This document shows positions 1 through 11,090 of a stretch of 64,000 bases of DNA, piece by piece. This DNA comes from Vanessa cardui. Lineage: Eukaryota > Arthropoda > Insecta > Lepidoptera > Nymphalidae. The translations under genes were made by a program, and so were the position numbers. The DNA is taken from assembly GCF_905220365.1 (NCBI RefSeq), contig NC_061129.1, positions 13,764,803 through 13,828,802 on the forward strand. The letters run 5' to 3'. Position 1 is the first letter of the stretch; every line of letters begins with the position of its first letter. A model generated the notes under the pieces. It made no database searches. It was not told the origin of the DNA and saw only the letters and a list, made by a program, of their open reading frames with translations.

Positions 1-423
1 TTTGGGTGCCCTCCGACAGTAAAGGTCCCAATGAGCAGAATATCTTTCATTCTTTTCTTTTTTTCAATATCTTCGTATTTCAGCCAATTTACACAAAACC
101 GCTATAAATTGCACAGCCCGATCATGAATCATTCCGTTCATTAATTAAAAACCGTATGATAACAAAAGTAATTCGGTGTTTCAGTTAATCGCGTAGAGAT
201 ACTTACAGAAAGACGCAACGATTTTGTTTTATAATACGTAATCTTATATTAATATCGTAAACGAATTTTTGTCCGTGTTTGCGGGACAATATTAGCACAT
301 AAAAAATCGATTATGATCACATTTTGAAGAGCTGTAACAATTTACTAGTTTGGTATAATTTGACAAATACTTAATTGTAGAGCCAATAAAGTTACTGTCG
401 ATTGGAGAGCGGTACAGTATTAC
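1..423. other. unique AT-rich DNA, no feature seen
   Basis: No repeat family, coding motif or structured element is recognised. The stretch ends where the poly-T side of a family A insertion begins. Confidence 0.5.
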
Positions 424-720
424 ATTTTTTTTATGTTATAAGTTGGCGGACGAGCATATGGGAGCACCTGATTGTAAGTGGTCATCATCACCCATAGGCA
501 ATGACGCTGTAAGAAAAATTAACTATTCCTCACATCGTCAATGTGCCACCAACATTGGGAACTAAGATGTTATGCCCTTTGTGCCCTTTGTGTGTAGTTA
601 CACTGGCTCACTCACCCTTCAAACCGGAACACAACAATACTGAGTACTGTTATTTGGCGGTATAATAACTGATGAGTGAGTGGTATCTACCCAGACGGGC
701 TTGCACAAAGCCCTACCACC
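424..720 (-). repeat. family A SINE-like element, near full length
   Basis: On the plus strand this reads poly-T, then TTGGCGGACGAGCATATGGG and ends GCACAAAGCCCTACCACC. The minus strand is therefore the retroposed sense strand with an A-rich 3' tail. It matches at least six other copies here. Retroposition is shown best by the copy at 44073-44359, which has a target-site duplication; none is clear here. Pol III boxes are not convincing, so the class (SINE or LINE-derived) is inferred. Confidence 0.85.
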
Positions 721-1144
721 AAGACAACTATCCTTATTCATACATACAATGTTATATATTAACTTGTACATAAGAAAAAAAATAAAAACGTAAACAAAAT
801 TAAATTGTTATCGACAAACTAAATTTACAAAAAGCTGATACGATAGGTGAAATCGTTCAAAATCACATACAACTTTTTATTCGTAGTATCACAGAAACGG
901 TGGCTCGGAGATAAAAGTATAAATACATTTTTTTGTAGACAGTTTCCTGCTCCACAACTTTTATCTAACGTATTTTCGTGATAAAAGTTACGATTCTGCT
1001 GAAAATCGTGATATACTAATTTTTTTTACCTTTGACCTTGAGTTGTTTTTTCCATACACATTTATGGTGGGTTTATTCCTGTTTTCGGATCTAATTTGGA
1101 CGGATTAAATACTAAATATTTCTGTTTGATGATACAATATTCAT
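721..1144. other. unique AT-rich DNA, no feature seen
   Basis: AT-rich sequence with no match to the repeat families of the window and no coding-like segment. Confidence 0.5.
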
Positions 1145-1196
1145 AGAGTGCAAGTCCGGCAGGTACCCAACCTGACAAACTTGCACAAACCTATCA
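1145..1196 (-). repeat. family A fragment, degenerate
   Basis: The segment with GGTACCCAACCTGACAAACT and TTGCACAAACCTATCA aligns to the head of family A (GGTACCTACCCAGACGGGCT, TTGCACAAAGCCCTACCA). Only about 50 bases survive and divergence is high. Confidence 0.5.
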
Positions 1197-1670
1197 ATTA
1201 AATGTTACCAGATTTCCATACTGAAACGAATAAAAAAAATTTGCTTTCATCATCGTTCTTTCATTAAACAGAAGACATGATCTGTGTCAGATTTCATCTG
1301 ATTCGCGTATATGCAATCCTATAACAAGTGCTCTTCGAGATCACTTTGTTGATTGGATTCAAAAGTCTAACCCAATTGATGTCATACACTCTCGAATTTA
1401 CCCAATTTTGGCTTGGTTGAAACAGATACCTTAAAATAAGTCTGTACTAATATTCATTTATTATTATATATGCGTTTGGAACATGTCCCACTGCTGAGCT
1501 AGAAAAAGCCTTGGAACTTATCGCCTTATTCTTAACTTGATCTACCATGCGGAATCAGTTTGGATTAGTTAATACGTTCTCAACTCGTTTCAATGAGTCA
1601 TAACCGAAGATTTGGCTTAAACCTATCAGCTTACGTTAATGGTAGTATTACCAATTACTGAATTTTTATG

Positions 1671-1841
1671 TTGAAAAAGAGTAACTATTGAAATTTTTTG
1701 TCGGTGCTTTTTGTTCTTTATCTGCATTCTAAACCGTTGGTAGCATGACTTAGTAAATAAATAAATAATATAGTTTAATAAATGACGATTCAAATGCGCT
1801 TGTAAAGGCTTACTTGAATAAAGTATATTTAGATTATCTTG
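1671..1841 (+). repeat. family E LINE 3' tail
   Basis: Contains AAAAAGAGTAACTATTG, a degraded ACCGGTGGTAG motif (AACCGTTGGTAG), GACGATTCAAATGCGCTTGT and a terminal CTTGAATAAAGTATATTT. The same string of motifs occurs at 8166-8315 (minus) and 23071-23208 (plus). The ending in AATAAAGT plus TTT/GATT-rich sequence is typical of 5'-truncated non-LTR retrotransposon tails in Lepidoptera. The clade is not determinable from the tail alone. Confidence 0.7.
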
Positions 1842-2690
1842 CCCATTTTTTGGATAAAAAAATGCCATCTATCACAGTAAAACAGCATGATTATGTACTC
1901 ATTTAATAATTAGCAGGTAAGTACAGTTGCGGAAGTCAGTTGCCCAAGCCCATAGTTTCCTTTTCTTAAGATTATAATTGAGCTACTGAAATCGCAAAAA
2001 GAACATCAATGTGTACATTTCACTTTATTTCAGATGAATTTGAAATCAAATGAATAAAGTTGCTGAATTCTAAGTTTTGAGCCATTAAAAATCTCAAATC
2101 GCACTAATTAACTCGAAACGCTACCCGTCATGTGCAGAACACGTTCAGCGCGATTTTATTTTATAATCAAATAATATTCACGTATTTCTCAATGTTAATC
2201 GATTTAAGACTCTGTTCGTGTGTGATAAAGTTGCTTTTTAAGCAGCAATAAATTGCCAGCTTTTTATGTATATATAGGAAATTGCAATGGAATCGTTCTT
2301 TGCTGCATTTCTATAATTTTTTAATTTTTTTTTTTTTTTTCGTTAAAATCTCCGCTTTGATATTTTCGCTAATTACTTTATTATAAGATATGTTACCTCA
2401 TAAATCGTGAATTCGGGTTACTGAATAAAAAAATTTTTTACGAGAACGTAATCTATTTGGAATCTCTTTTTAGAACTTTCAGATTCATAAAGATAAAAAA
2501 GAGATTTATTTTGCTATACTTATGTATTAAATAAGATACAATTTTTATAAATCAAAACCTATTTCGATTAAATATAAATACATTTATTTAACATAATAAG
2601 TTAAATCGCCATAATCTAAGTTGTACAATCTCTTAATTCACCCTTAATTTTTAAGATAACCCCATTAAAACCCGGATTCTAACCACCGAC
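1842..2690. other. unique AT-rich DNA with poly-T tract
   Basis: No repeat family recognised. A T-rich tract of about 20 bases lies near 2320-2341. At 1911-1921 a CAG/GTAAGT junction joins acceptor-like and donor-like sequence with no exon between (see findings). Confidence 0.4.
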
Positions 2691-2734
2691 CGCTTTCTTC
2701 TGTTTTTCTTCTTTTTTCTCCTGTCACCTTACAA

Positions 2735-2821
2735 TGTGTCCCGTCATCCAATTGGTCAGCCGAGCTAATTCGGCTTTCTTAACCTGCCAACCACGATGCA
2801 ACAGTGTTACCATCTCTAAAA
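2735..2821 (-). other. exon-like GC-richer segment, low confidence
   Basis: On the minus strand an acceptor-like TTATTCTGTTTTAG precedes an open frame starting ATG GTA ACA CTG that runs about 29 codons (MVTLLHRGWQVKKAELARLT and on) to a TGA. Donor-like CAG/GTTAAG and ATT/GTAAGG lie inside. The segment is visibly richer in G+C than its flanks and carries the dyad AGCCGA...TCGGCT. I do not recognise the peptide. It could equally be the tail of an unknown repeat. Confidence 0.2.
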
Positions 2822-3061
2822 CAGAATAACATGAAAAATAATCATCACACAATACACAATAAAAACCCCATGTGAGTTAAAACACAAGCAAAAATATTTT
2901 AAATATTGTTGTATTAGAATGCATATAATTTATCTTTTTTTGTGGCTTTTATTTGTGCCAAAACGACATAGATTATTTCGCCAATGTCAAATGCATATAA
3001 TAGAAAAAAGAATACCCACGACTTTTGACATTTCCTAATTTGATATATTTCAAAGTATGTA

Positions 3062-3257
3062 AAATCGGGGTAAGAAAATGTTCGTCACCTCAAGATCTAT
3101 TCTCGTGTGCTCAGTATGAGCGATAATCTGCTTTACCGATCGAGAATGACATATTGCGTCGCAAAGATTTGATATTTAGATTCAAAAGGTACTAATAGTT
3201 TAAGACTTGATAAAGGAATTTATTTGAAAACTGACGAAGGTTTCCTTACTCCGACTG
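3062..3257. mobile_element. 196-bp MITE, copy 1
   Basis: Flanked by TA at 3060-3061 and 3258-3259, with terminal inverted repeats of the type CAGTCGGGGTAAGAAAA (left end decayed to AAATCGGGGTAAGAAAA; right end reads CTTACTCCGACTG). It has exactly the same length as the copy at 29338-29533 and aligns along its whole length, including AGCGATAATCTGCT and GTTTAAGACTTGATAAA. A TA duplication with short inverted termini and no coding capacity points to a non-autonomous Tc1/mariner-like DNA transposon. That superfamily is inferred. Confidence 0.85.
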
Positions 3258-3259
3258 TA

Positions 3260-4008
3260 CATCAACATGTTTTCATAAGAATTATATTTATTTGTATAAC
3301 AGTAGGAACTTTTGTATAAATATGAAAATCTTGACACGTAAAGACCCGTATAAGAACTAAAGCAATAGCCGTCTCAATAGCAAATCACTCGTTTCAAGGG
3401 TCCAAACGAAACAGTTGATTCCAAATGCACGGGGGTAGGGCGAGACGTGATGGTACTCATTGCCCCTGAGGGGTTAAACTTGTAGGTAGAAATACTTAAA
3501 ATGAGAACTATAGGTACGATCAATACGATCTTAAATACAGATTAAAATCAGTTTTAATATAAATGGACATTCACAAACGAATGCTTATGGTATATGTTTA
3601 CATATAATATATACTATATGGAATTTATTAACTTTTAGTTAAAAGGCCTCCGTTCATTGATCAAAAGATTTAGTGTCACAACACTCTCAAGTGAGACATT
3701 AAAGCTATAACAGCTAACAATTTTAAGTAATATATACGATGTGTCTATTTATTATGTATCTCTTTTTATATTCTCTTTCTCTCTCCATTATATAATGACC
3801 AATTAGATTATTTACTTCATTTACAGATAGATGCGTGTTGTTTATCTTAAAATTTAAAGACCTATAGTTTTATTAAGCATTTTTTGTGTATATAATATAG
3901 TATGACTAATTATATACATACGTCTTATATCTATTTTACGGACCGATTTTATCAACTTTTACATCAACCCATTCGTCAATTCACTAACAAGCTATTTGTA
4001 AGCAAATT
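3260..4008. other. unique AT-rich DNA, no feature seen
   Basis: Holds AT-rich sequence with short TA-rich tracts and no recognisable family. Confidence 0.45.
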
Positions 4009-4062
4009 TTTCGGACTTTCACTAGCAGATAGCTAATGTAATAAAGAGTAAGTCGTGTGCAC
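4009..4062 (-). repeat. family D3 LINE-tail fragment
   Basis: CGGACTTTCACTAGCAGATA followed by GCTAATGTAATAAAGAGTAA aligns to the middle of the D3 copy at 47312-47673 (AGGACTTTTACTGGCAGGTA, GCTTATGTAATAAATAGTAA). About 50 bases survive. Confidence 0.6.
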
Positions 4063-6073
4063 AGCTTGTAATAAAATACTATTAATTTAAGGTTAATTCT
4101 AAAATAAACTTTTTATTATTATGTTAATTACAAGGCTAACATATTATGGTGTAATTATGGAATCCTGATTAGTCTAGTTAATTGAATTATATATGGGAAT
4201 ATAATAAGAGTTTATTAATGAACGGGCTACCAAAACTTTACAAGCGTTGCAGATTTTCTGTTTTTTTTTTTGTGAGCTTACAAAAAAACGTATGTATTTA
4301 TATAGTATTCAACATATACAACGTAAGTACATATATGCTTGAAAGTGTATCTATTGTGTCAAATAACTAAACATTAACTTGTCTCAACTGAAATGTTCAC
4401 ACCTCTTTGTCTATTCTTTCTAAAATGCGGCTCCTTACAACCCTCAGCAACTTGCCACTTAGCCGTACTTCTACCCTCTAATGACGTGCTGAGTGTTGTA
4501 CTAACTTTCCACCCGGATCTACACGAATATGCCTTTGTAAAGCCCGCCCTGCAATCCTGCTAATTTAAAACGTCACCATGAAAATATAAACGCGAGCGAT
4601 ATTAAACCTTATTTCTTTTGAATTTGTTTATGAAACAAGAGAGGCGTGTGCAATATTAAATTTGTTAGGTTTTTGCTTTATTTACATTTAATTTTATTTC
4701 AACATGAGTTTGGTCCTTTCAGCGGGGTCCATTCACGCGGCGTATAAAGAATTTTCGTTCTAATTGAATCTTCGTACTCCTAAAAGATTGCGAATGATTT
4801 TATTCAAATTACATATTATATATTTTCGACGGAAATTGGGGCGAAATATATTTGAGCATCGTGCGTATTGCATATTCAATATTTCGTTTCTCTCATTTTC
4901 TTTTATATGTTACGTTAACAATTTCATTAATTTTAATGAAATCGTTGCTCTGCGTAATTTAATAACAGAATATGTTTAGCCATTAAAAATATTAATGATA
5001 TTCACGTTTATTTATTTATTTAACGACTTTACTGATCACCGCAAAGTAAGTGGAACAAAATCCGGACTTAATTCCTGAAGGCATTCTCTGTCTGTCAATC
5101 TTGAACAGAAAACCATTAAGGCGATAATAATTATTGACAATACATAAAAATATACATACTTATATATGAAACTATAGAAAAGCAACGTATACATATCGCT
5201 CCATACTATCTATAATAATAGTGCCTTGAGAGCTACCTTTCTGACAAAATGATTTATAGACGGCTTTTCTAATATGTCCGTGTACTTTGTTCCATAATCA
5301 GAGTATACAAAAAGAATGACAGACAAAATTCAAAAAACATTTTTTTTATATGCACTGTGTACATAAATATTAAACATTTAATAAAAACGGTTATTTAAAT
5401 ATTACAAGCACTGCAATTGTATATATGTAAATAGATTTTGAATTTTCAAAATTCTTATTTCAAATTGCTTTCAAAATGATACAATATACGAGTACGTACT
5501 CGAAAGTATTATTCTATGATAACAATTTACTATATAAACGCTATATTTACAGTTTTCCTCGTTTCTATTTTATTTAGATATTCAACGGTCATCGTTACAT
5601 AAAATATATCATTACAGCAATCTTATAAATCGCGACAAATGTAAGAGATTTGAATATAAACCGATATTTTCGTACAAAATGATCCCTCGTCAGGGACCCG
5701 TGTCACACTTTTAACGAGAGAGCGCACCATGACAAATGCTAAACATCTTTTATTCACAGAAACAAACTTAACTTTGCATCCGAGGTGATCTCACTTCGGC
5801 TTTAAAATGAAATGATTGTACAGATTAAACATCACGAACGTACTTCGTCACGTGCAAAACTTTCCTTGTAACACACGTAGTATTTGCTGACGAAGGGTAA
5901 AGTTGTTATTCTGTATATACGCACTTTGTACTAAAGCCGTTTGACGTAACTATTACCCTTAAATGTCTTCATTATGAGAAAACTGACCTATTTATGTATA
6001 TGTATAAAATATTTGATATTATTTAGCAATTGATACTAATAACCCACCCCAAAAGCATTTTTCTTAGCTTAGA
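4063..6073. other. about 2 kb unique AT-rich DNA
   Basis: No repeat family and no supported exon found. The open frames seen have no recognisable motif and fit the chance expectation at this base composition. Confidence 0.45.
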
Positions 6074-6280
6074 GCGGGTTTCTCACCAGTGCGCCTCGTG
6101 TACTTAGAGTAACATTGTGGAACCAGCTTTTGCCGGCGGTTTTTCCGAACCGATACGACATGGGAACCTTCAAGAAAAGAGCGTACTCCTTCCTTAAAGG
6201 CCGGCAACGCACCTGCAATCCCTCCCCCCTGATGTCACTTACCATCCTGCTCGTTTGCCAGTTATGTTAAAAAAAAAACA
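6074..6280 (+). mobile_element. family G non-LTR retrotransposon 3' end (RT C-terminus)
   Basis: From 6118 one frame reads about 40 codons without a stop, beginning WNQLLPAVFPNRYDMGTFKK and continuing RAYSFLKGRQRT. WNxLP followed by a TFK...FLK segment is the usual C-terminal end of reverse transcriptases of several non-LTR clades. Codons upstream are already broken, so this is a 5'-truncated relic. The 3' part ends in poly-A near 6268-6278. Copies recur at 6722-6838 and, inverted, at 55682-55870. Confidence 0.75.
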
Positions 6281-6398
6281 TAACGTTACGTTTATAAACA
6301 CACATTACTCAAAGCATAATGACAGTGGCACGATTGGAACACGCGTTTTTTTTCTTCGGATTCAATCATCTATTTGAATGCTCCTGGAGGCCATTTCA

Positions 6399-6407
6399 AT
6401 CAACTTA
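6399..6407. repeat. target-site duplication, left (ATCAACTTA)
   Basis: Nine bases identical to 6701-6709, bracketing the SINE between them. Confidence 0.85.
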
Positions 6408-6700
6408 CAACAACAAAAACAACAATAACAGCCTGTTAATTTCCCACTGCTGGGATTAGGCCTCCTCTCCTTTGAGGAGAAGGTTTGGAACAAATTCCAA
6501 TACGCTGTGCCAATGCAGGTTAGTGAAATACACATGTGACTCAGGTTCTATGAAATCGGAGACATGCAGGTTTCCTCACGATGTTTTCGTTCATCATTCA
6601 CAAATTAAGCACATGAACAATCAGTGGTGCTTGTCTGGGTTTGATCCCGCAATCATTGATTGAGATGCACGCGGTATAACCACTGGGTCATCTGGGCTCG
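6408..6700 (-). mobile_element. family S tRNA-derived SINE with 9-bp TSD
   Basis: The plus strand shows the reverse complement: a CAA-rich tail, TTTCCCACTGCTGGGATTAGG, then the body and a tRNA-like head ending at CTGGGTCATCTGGGCTCG. The duplication ATCAACTTA at 6399-6407 and 6701-6709 marks target-primed insertion. Pol III boxes are diverged (TGACCCAGTGG for box A). Near full length and one of the better preserved copies. Confidence 0.9.
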
Positions 6701-6721
6701 ATCAACTTATTGGGACATAGT

Positions 6722-6838
6722 ACATTTAAGCTCCTTACAATAAAGTGAAAGCCTTCCTTGAAGGTAACGCACCTGCAAACCCCTCGGTGCTGCAGAGGGT
6801 AATCACTTTCCATCATTCCAGCATAAAAAAGAACTAGA
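6722..6838 (+). repeat. family G LINE tail fragment
   Basis: GCCTTCCTTGAAGGTAACGC and ACCTGCAAACCCCTCGG match the 3' part of the copy at 6074-6280, ending in an A-rich run near 6825. It lies just downstream of the SINE, so the two G pieces could be one older element with a deletion or two insertions. Confidence 0.6.
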
Positions 6839-8165
6839 GGAAATCGGTTCGTAAGGCAAGACCGTTATACCCAATTAAGGCGACATTACACTCCCCCCTG
6901 TATATTTCTCTTTTCTCTCTCTCTCAAGGGGTTTTTATTAACAAATTTATATAATTGTTTTTATTATTTAATACATAATATACAGCATGTATATACAAAG
7001 CAACTTCCTTGGGACCGTTTCTTTTATTATCATCGCTTTACTCTCACTATTATTCTAATATTAGAAAAGATTCCTTAAAACATTACGAGGATTCAAGAAA
7101 AATAATATAATAACATTGAATACAATGTTAATAAGAAAATTAATTGAATATTTTTCTTAGTATAATTTGTTTTTATATAAAACAGAGGAATAATATTTAT
7201 AATTTCGTGTAACACGCGAAGTAATCCTCTATCTTATACTTGTCATCTGGAAAACGGCTGAGAAAATAGATTAGTTATTTAGAAAACGTTTGCTTAATGT
7301 GTGTGTTTCGGTACAGTGATCATTCAATTTATAACGTTAATATTTATTTTATTAACAAGCATATAATGATCAAATATTGTTTTATGTAATTTTTAACATT
7401 AACAAATATATCGCCCTTCATATATATATATATATATAAAGCTACTGAAAATTTTATAGATTGATAAGAAATAAAACATAGTGATAATATGTAAATGATA
7501 AAAATATCTAAAGACATTGACTGTTCAGACTCTTTCATCCCTTATAATCTAAAAAAGAAGAATTTCAAACAAACTTCTATCCCAAACTTTACTTTCTTAA
7601 AATATGTTTTTCAATGTTTTTAAAATAATGTTATAGTTTTTTACTCCTAAGAAAACATCTAAGCACCAATTTTTATACAATGTATTTCTACCATAGCAAA
7701 ACGAATTATTATAGAAAATTTTACCCCTAATTTCACCCTCTTAAGTGAATCATTTTCAGAATCGCTATATCGCTTGTTACACACATAAACTTATTTTTTT
7801 TTTAATTTTCAATAATTAATAAATAAAGTTAATTTCGCCCTCTTTGATGATGAATTCCCAAAACAACATTTTGCATTATCCTTAACTCATTAAAAAGAAC
7901 CTGAAAACCGATTTCCATATAACTAACATCAAAATGTCAATTTCCACACAAACTTATATCACCATAAAACCCTCTAATTAATTTTGAAAAATCCTCTATT
8001 ATTACTAATTTACGTTCCATAAGGAATTCCAGTGCAATATTTCATCCCGTTACATCATCATTTCCCGTTTCATCCCATTGGCCTAAGCTGTACGTTGTAT
8101 ATTATCATGCATTGTACGATTTTATAAAGTAAATATAAATTTATTAATTATAGCATATTTTCACC
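6839..8165. other. unique AT-rich DNA with TA microsatellite
   Basis: Contains a CT-rich run near 6905-6925 and a (TA)n tract at about 7419-7438. No other recognisable feature in 1.3 kb. Confidence 0.45.
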
Positions 8166-8315
8166 AATCAAAATCAAAATCTACTTTATTCAAGTAGGCT
8201 TTTATAAGCACTTTTGAATCGTCAGCTTTTTTATATTAAGTGAAGCTACCACCGGTTCGGAAAGTAGATTCTACCGAGAAGAACCGGCAAGAAATTCAGT
8301 AATTACTTTTTTTTC
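8166..8315 (-). repeat. family E LINE 3' tail
   Basis: The reverse complement contains AGTAATTACTGAATTTCTTG, CCGGTTCTTCTCGGTAGAAT, GAACCGGTGGTAGCTTCACT and ends TTGAATAAAGTAGATTTTGA. It is the best preserved E copy. Its ending in TTGATTTTGATT repeats suits a LINE 3' end. Confidence 0.8.
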
Positions 8316-8754
8316 ACCACCTAAGGTAAAATTTTATCGGGCAAGGATTATTTATTATCAATAAACATACGAAAAAATCGAATCAAACTTGAAACGTGCC
8401 TAAAAAAATTGTATCAGATACGTAGCGCTTTCAAAAATAAATTGATGCACTTTAAAAAGCAAATTTAGTGTGTTGAGTGCAAACCGGCGTCCACTTCCGC
8501 GATAACTAGTCATATTAAACAATATGATATGTATTTTACTAATCAAACCCGTCGCTATAAATCATTACAATAATACCGCAATTAATATTAATTAATGGCA
8601 AAGCAGCTGTAGGGTGACCACATATACATATCGAAATTAATACCGTTTTTTTTATTCACATGTCATTTGTTGTAACTGCACCGGTAACTGACTCTATGCA
8701 GTAGAGTAGCAGGAGTAATTGGTTTACGTTTGCACCTCGTGTCAATATGATTTG

Positions 8755-8880
8755 AGGTTTGAGTAAGTCACTATAGGCACATGGGACATCTTGGCTCCAA
8801 AGGTTATTGCGCAACGTCGTAATGGACATTTACTAATTTTTACAGTGCTCACATCTAAGGATGGCTATGATCACTTTTAT
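8755..8880 (+). repeat. family A-related fragment, opposite orientation
   Basis: GGCACATGGGACATCTTGGC and AAAGGTTATTGCGCAACGTC correspond to the middle of family A read in sense (GGCACAAGGGACATAACATC, CAAGGTTGGTGGCGCATTGG). It is the only copy in the window with this orientation and may belong to a related subfamily. Confidence 0.5.
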
Positions 8881-9149
8881 CATCAGATGATCCTTCGTAT
8901 TTTATAAAATAATAGTAATAATATAAGATATTTAAAAATGTATCCAAGTTTTCCTTTTCATTGTTATTGAGGTCAACGGCGAATATCTTTTTTTGTTATG
9001 TTTCCTTTACTTTGTAGAAAATTTTTACGTAAAGAAAAAATCGCGGATAAAATTACATGTTTACCGAAATCTTATGCGTTTACACGGGTTTTCAACTGAG
9101 ACTGGAAGTCAAATAACACCACATCTCCAGTCCGGTCAGTATTTTATAC

Positions 9150-9300
9150 ATTTTAAGCGATGAATCAGTACACTCGTTGTGAGTAGCTTGAGCTTGTCCC
9201 CGCTACCCTGAAAACCCTCGTCACCCTACACGATGATGGATAACAACAGCGCATTACCGGGCCCACCGCAACGATAAATCATAACACAACCAAGAAGCCG
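9150..9300. other. GC-richer unique island
   Basis: Composition rises clearly around CTTGTCCCCGCTACCCTG and CATTACCGGGCCCACCGCAA. On the minus strand an acceptor-like GAGGGTTTTCAG precedes an open stretch (GSGDKLKLLTTSVLIHRLKC) that stops soon after. I recognise neither a gene nor a repeat; a conserved non-coding element or an old repeat are both possible. Confidence 0.3.
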
Positions 9301-9612
9301 TAAAAAAGTAATTTCGTTCTTACAACTTGCGCCATTTTCTTCTTTTTTTTTTCTATTAATCGCTGGATTAATTAGAAAGACCAGATGTCAGCAACAAGTA
9401 TCAATTATTGTACGATGATTTCAACAAGTTTTTGGGAGATGGCGGCAACAGATTGCTCACCGAATAATTTCATATTCGATATTTATTATTATCAGTATTT
9501 TTTATCGCAATACTAACTTCACCAGCGGCATTGCATATGTGTAAACCCTTTATAACAAGTTCATATTTTTGTTAGTGTTAGGTACTTTATGTTTACTTAC
9601 GAACTGTACTGT

Positions 9613-9630
9613 ACACCTACCAAAACGTAT
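9613..9630. repeat. target-site duplication, left (18 bp)
   Basis: ACACCTACCAAAACGTAT, identical to 9938-9955 on the other side of the LINE fragment. Confidence 0.95.
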
Positions 9631-9937
9631 CATCATCATCATCATCATCCTCCTGCCCTTTTCCCAATTTTATTTGGAGTCGGCGCAGCATGTCTTCTCC
9701 TTCCATACTTCTCTGTCAGACGTCATCTCACAAGTAACATTATTTCTAACCATATCGTCTTTCACACAGTCCATCCATCGTTTTCTTGGTCGTCCTCTAC
9801 CTCTATATCCATCCACATTCATGCTCAAGGCCTTCCTCACAATATGTCCCTCATTCCTCCGCATTACATGCCCATACCATGATAGCCGCCTTCCACATAA
9901 CTTCTCGGCTATCGGTGTCACTTTCAAAACCACACGG
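9631..9937 (-). mobile_element. 5'-truncated non-LTR retrotransposon, RT C-terminal end
   Basis: The minus strand encodes an open C-terminus containing RRLSWYGHVMRRNEGHIVRK, then GYRGRGRPRKRWMDCVKDDM and a final TCCADSK. The WYGHVxRR and GRGRPxxRWxD motifs are the hallmark end of RTE/BovB-like and related LINE ORF2 proteins in insects. The 3' terminus is a short (ATG)n run, seen as CATCATCAT at 9631-9648. A perfect 18-bp target-site duplication brackets the fragment, so it inserted already truncated to about 300 bp. The uninterrupted frame and perfect duplication make it a young insertion. A degenerate relative lies at 37977-38205. Confidence 0.92.
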
Positions 9938-9955
9938 ACACCTACCAAAACGTAT
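9938..9955. repeat. target-site duplication, right (18 bp)
   Basis: Second copy of ACACCTACCAAAACGTAT, immediately after the truncated 5' end of the LINE. Confidence 0.95.
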
Positions 9956-10234
9956 ACCTACTAAATTTTCACGATGACCGGTCGAATAGTTGAATAGTAA
10001 ATAATCAAATGATATGAATTCCTTTATTCAATACAGAAGCACAACATACTTTGATATCTTCTTTGGTTTAGTTGCCACTTTAAAAATTAGATTGAAATCG
10101 TATTTACTGTGTATTCCTTTATGTAAGATTTATTAATACGTTTATTTTTATTTTTGACTCTCTCTCTCTCTACTATTTAAATTTGAAATTGATATATAGT
10201 GCTTGCTGTACTATTAACTTTTAGTACAAACATA

Positions 10235-10530
10235 CAACAACAACAACAGCCTGTAAATTTCCCACTGCTGGGCTAAGGCCTCCTCTAACTTTGTGAGAAG
10301 GTTTGGTACATATTTCACCACGCTGTTCCACTGTGGGATGGTGGAATACACATGTGGCAGAGTTTCTATGAAATTAGACACATGCAGGTTTCCTCACGAT
10401 GTTTTTCTTCATCACAAGATGAAGCCCATGAATATTCAGTGGTGCTCGCCTGGATTTGAGTTTCGAAATCATCGGATCAGTGGATCGTGCACATGTACGC
10501 GTTATAACCACTAAGCCATCTTGGCTTTTT
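10235..10530 (-). mobile_element. family S tRNA-derived SINE with 11-bp TSD
   Basis: Bracketed by GTACAAACATA at 10224-10234 and 10531-10541. The body shows TTTCCCACTGCTGGGCTAAGG and CACATGCAGGTTTCCTCACG, with a tRNA-like head at the right end (ACCACTAAGCCATCTTGGCT). It appears full length with an (ACA)n tail. Confidence 0.92.
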
Positions 10531-10839
10531 GTACAAACATATAAACGCTAAATGTAACATATACTTGAATTTATTTTATCGTATTTTTACATGCTTTTAT
10601 AGCCTATTTTATTTTTAATTAAAATTTTGTGGTAGTATTTGTTACGATCACTTAATTTTATATTTTCGCAATGAATTAATTTGTCTGCAATATTTGCTGA
10701 AGCAAATAAACTTCATTTTTGTTTTCTATATTTGCATGCTGTACTGCATCTAGTAGGATAGAACTTATTCTTGTAATATCTATGTATTTGTATTTAGTTT
10801 TGCAAGCAAAATAAAAGACGATGTCTTTTGACTTGACTT

Positions 10840-10995
10840 TGCTTAGCGTAGATTTAACCCAAGTTTATAGGTACTTCTACGTGTTCCTGAGAAAAAGGGT
10901 CTTAACAAATAAACAGACAGACAAATGGACAAACGGACAACGAAGTGATCTTATTAAGATTCTTTTTTACCTTAGAAGTGAAGTACCCTAAACAC
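10840..10995 (+). repeat. lepidopteran repeat fragment with GACGGACAACAAAGTGAT-type core
   Basis: CGGACAACGAAGTGATCTTA, TTCTTTTTTACC and GTACCCTAAA match a common lepidopteran repeat end that I remember as ACAACAAAGTGATCCTATAA...GGTACGGAACCCTAA. The class of that repeat is not known to me. Confidence 0.5.
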
Positions 10996-11090
10996 AAACT
11001 GTGCTGCTCTAAATCCACTAATTTCCTTTCTTAACCTTTCTTTCTTTTCTGGAGAAGTATAATAGATACCACTTATCTACATATATCAAT

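Noticed and set aside
2735..2821. Confident coding exon on the minus strand
   Set aside because: Signals conflict (two donors, an early stop, weak acceptor) and the peptide is unknown; kept only as a low-confidence feature.
7419..7438. TA repeat as a functional element
   Set aside because: Simple microsatellite without associated structure.
9569..9977. Plus-strand open frames of 63-131 codons
   Set aside because: They are antisense shadows of the intact LINE C-terminus on the minus strand at 9631-9937.
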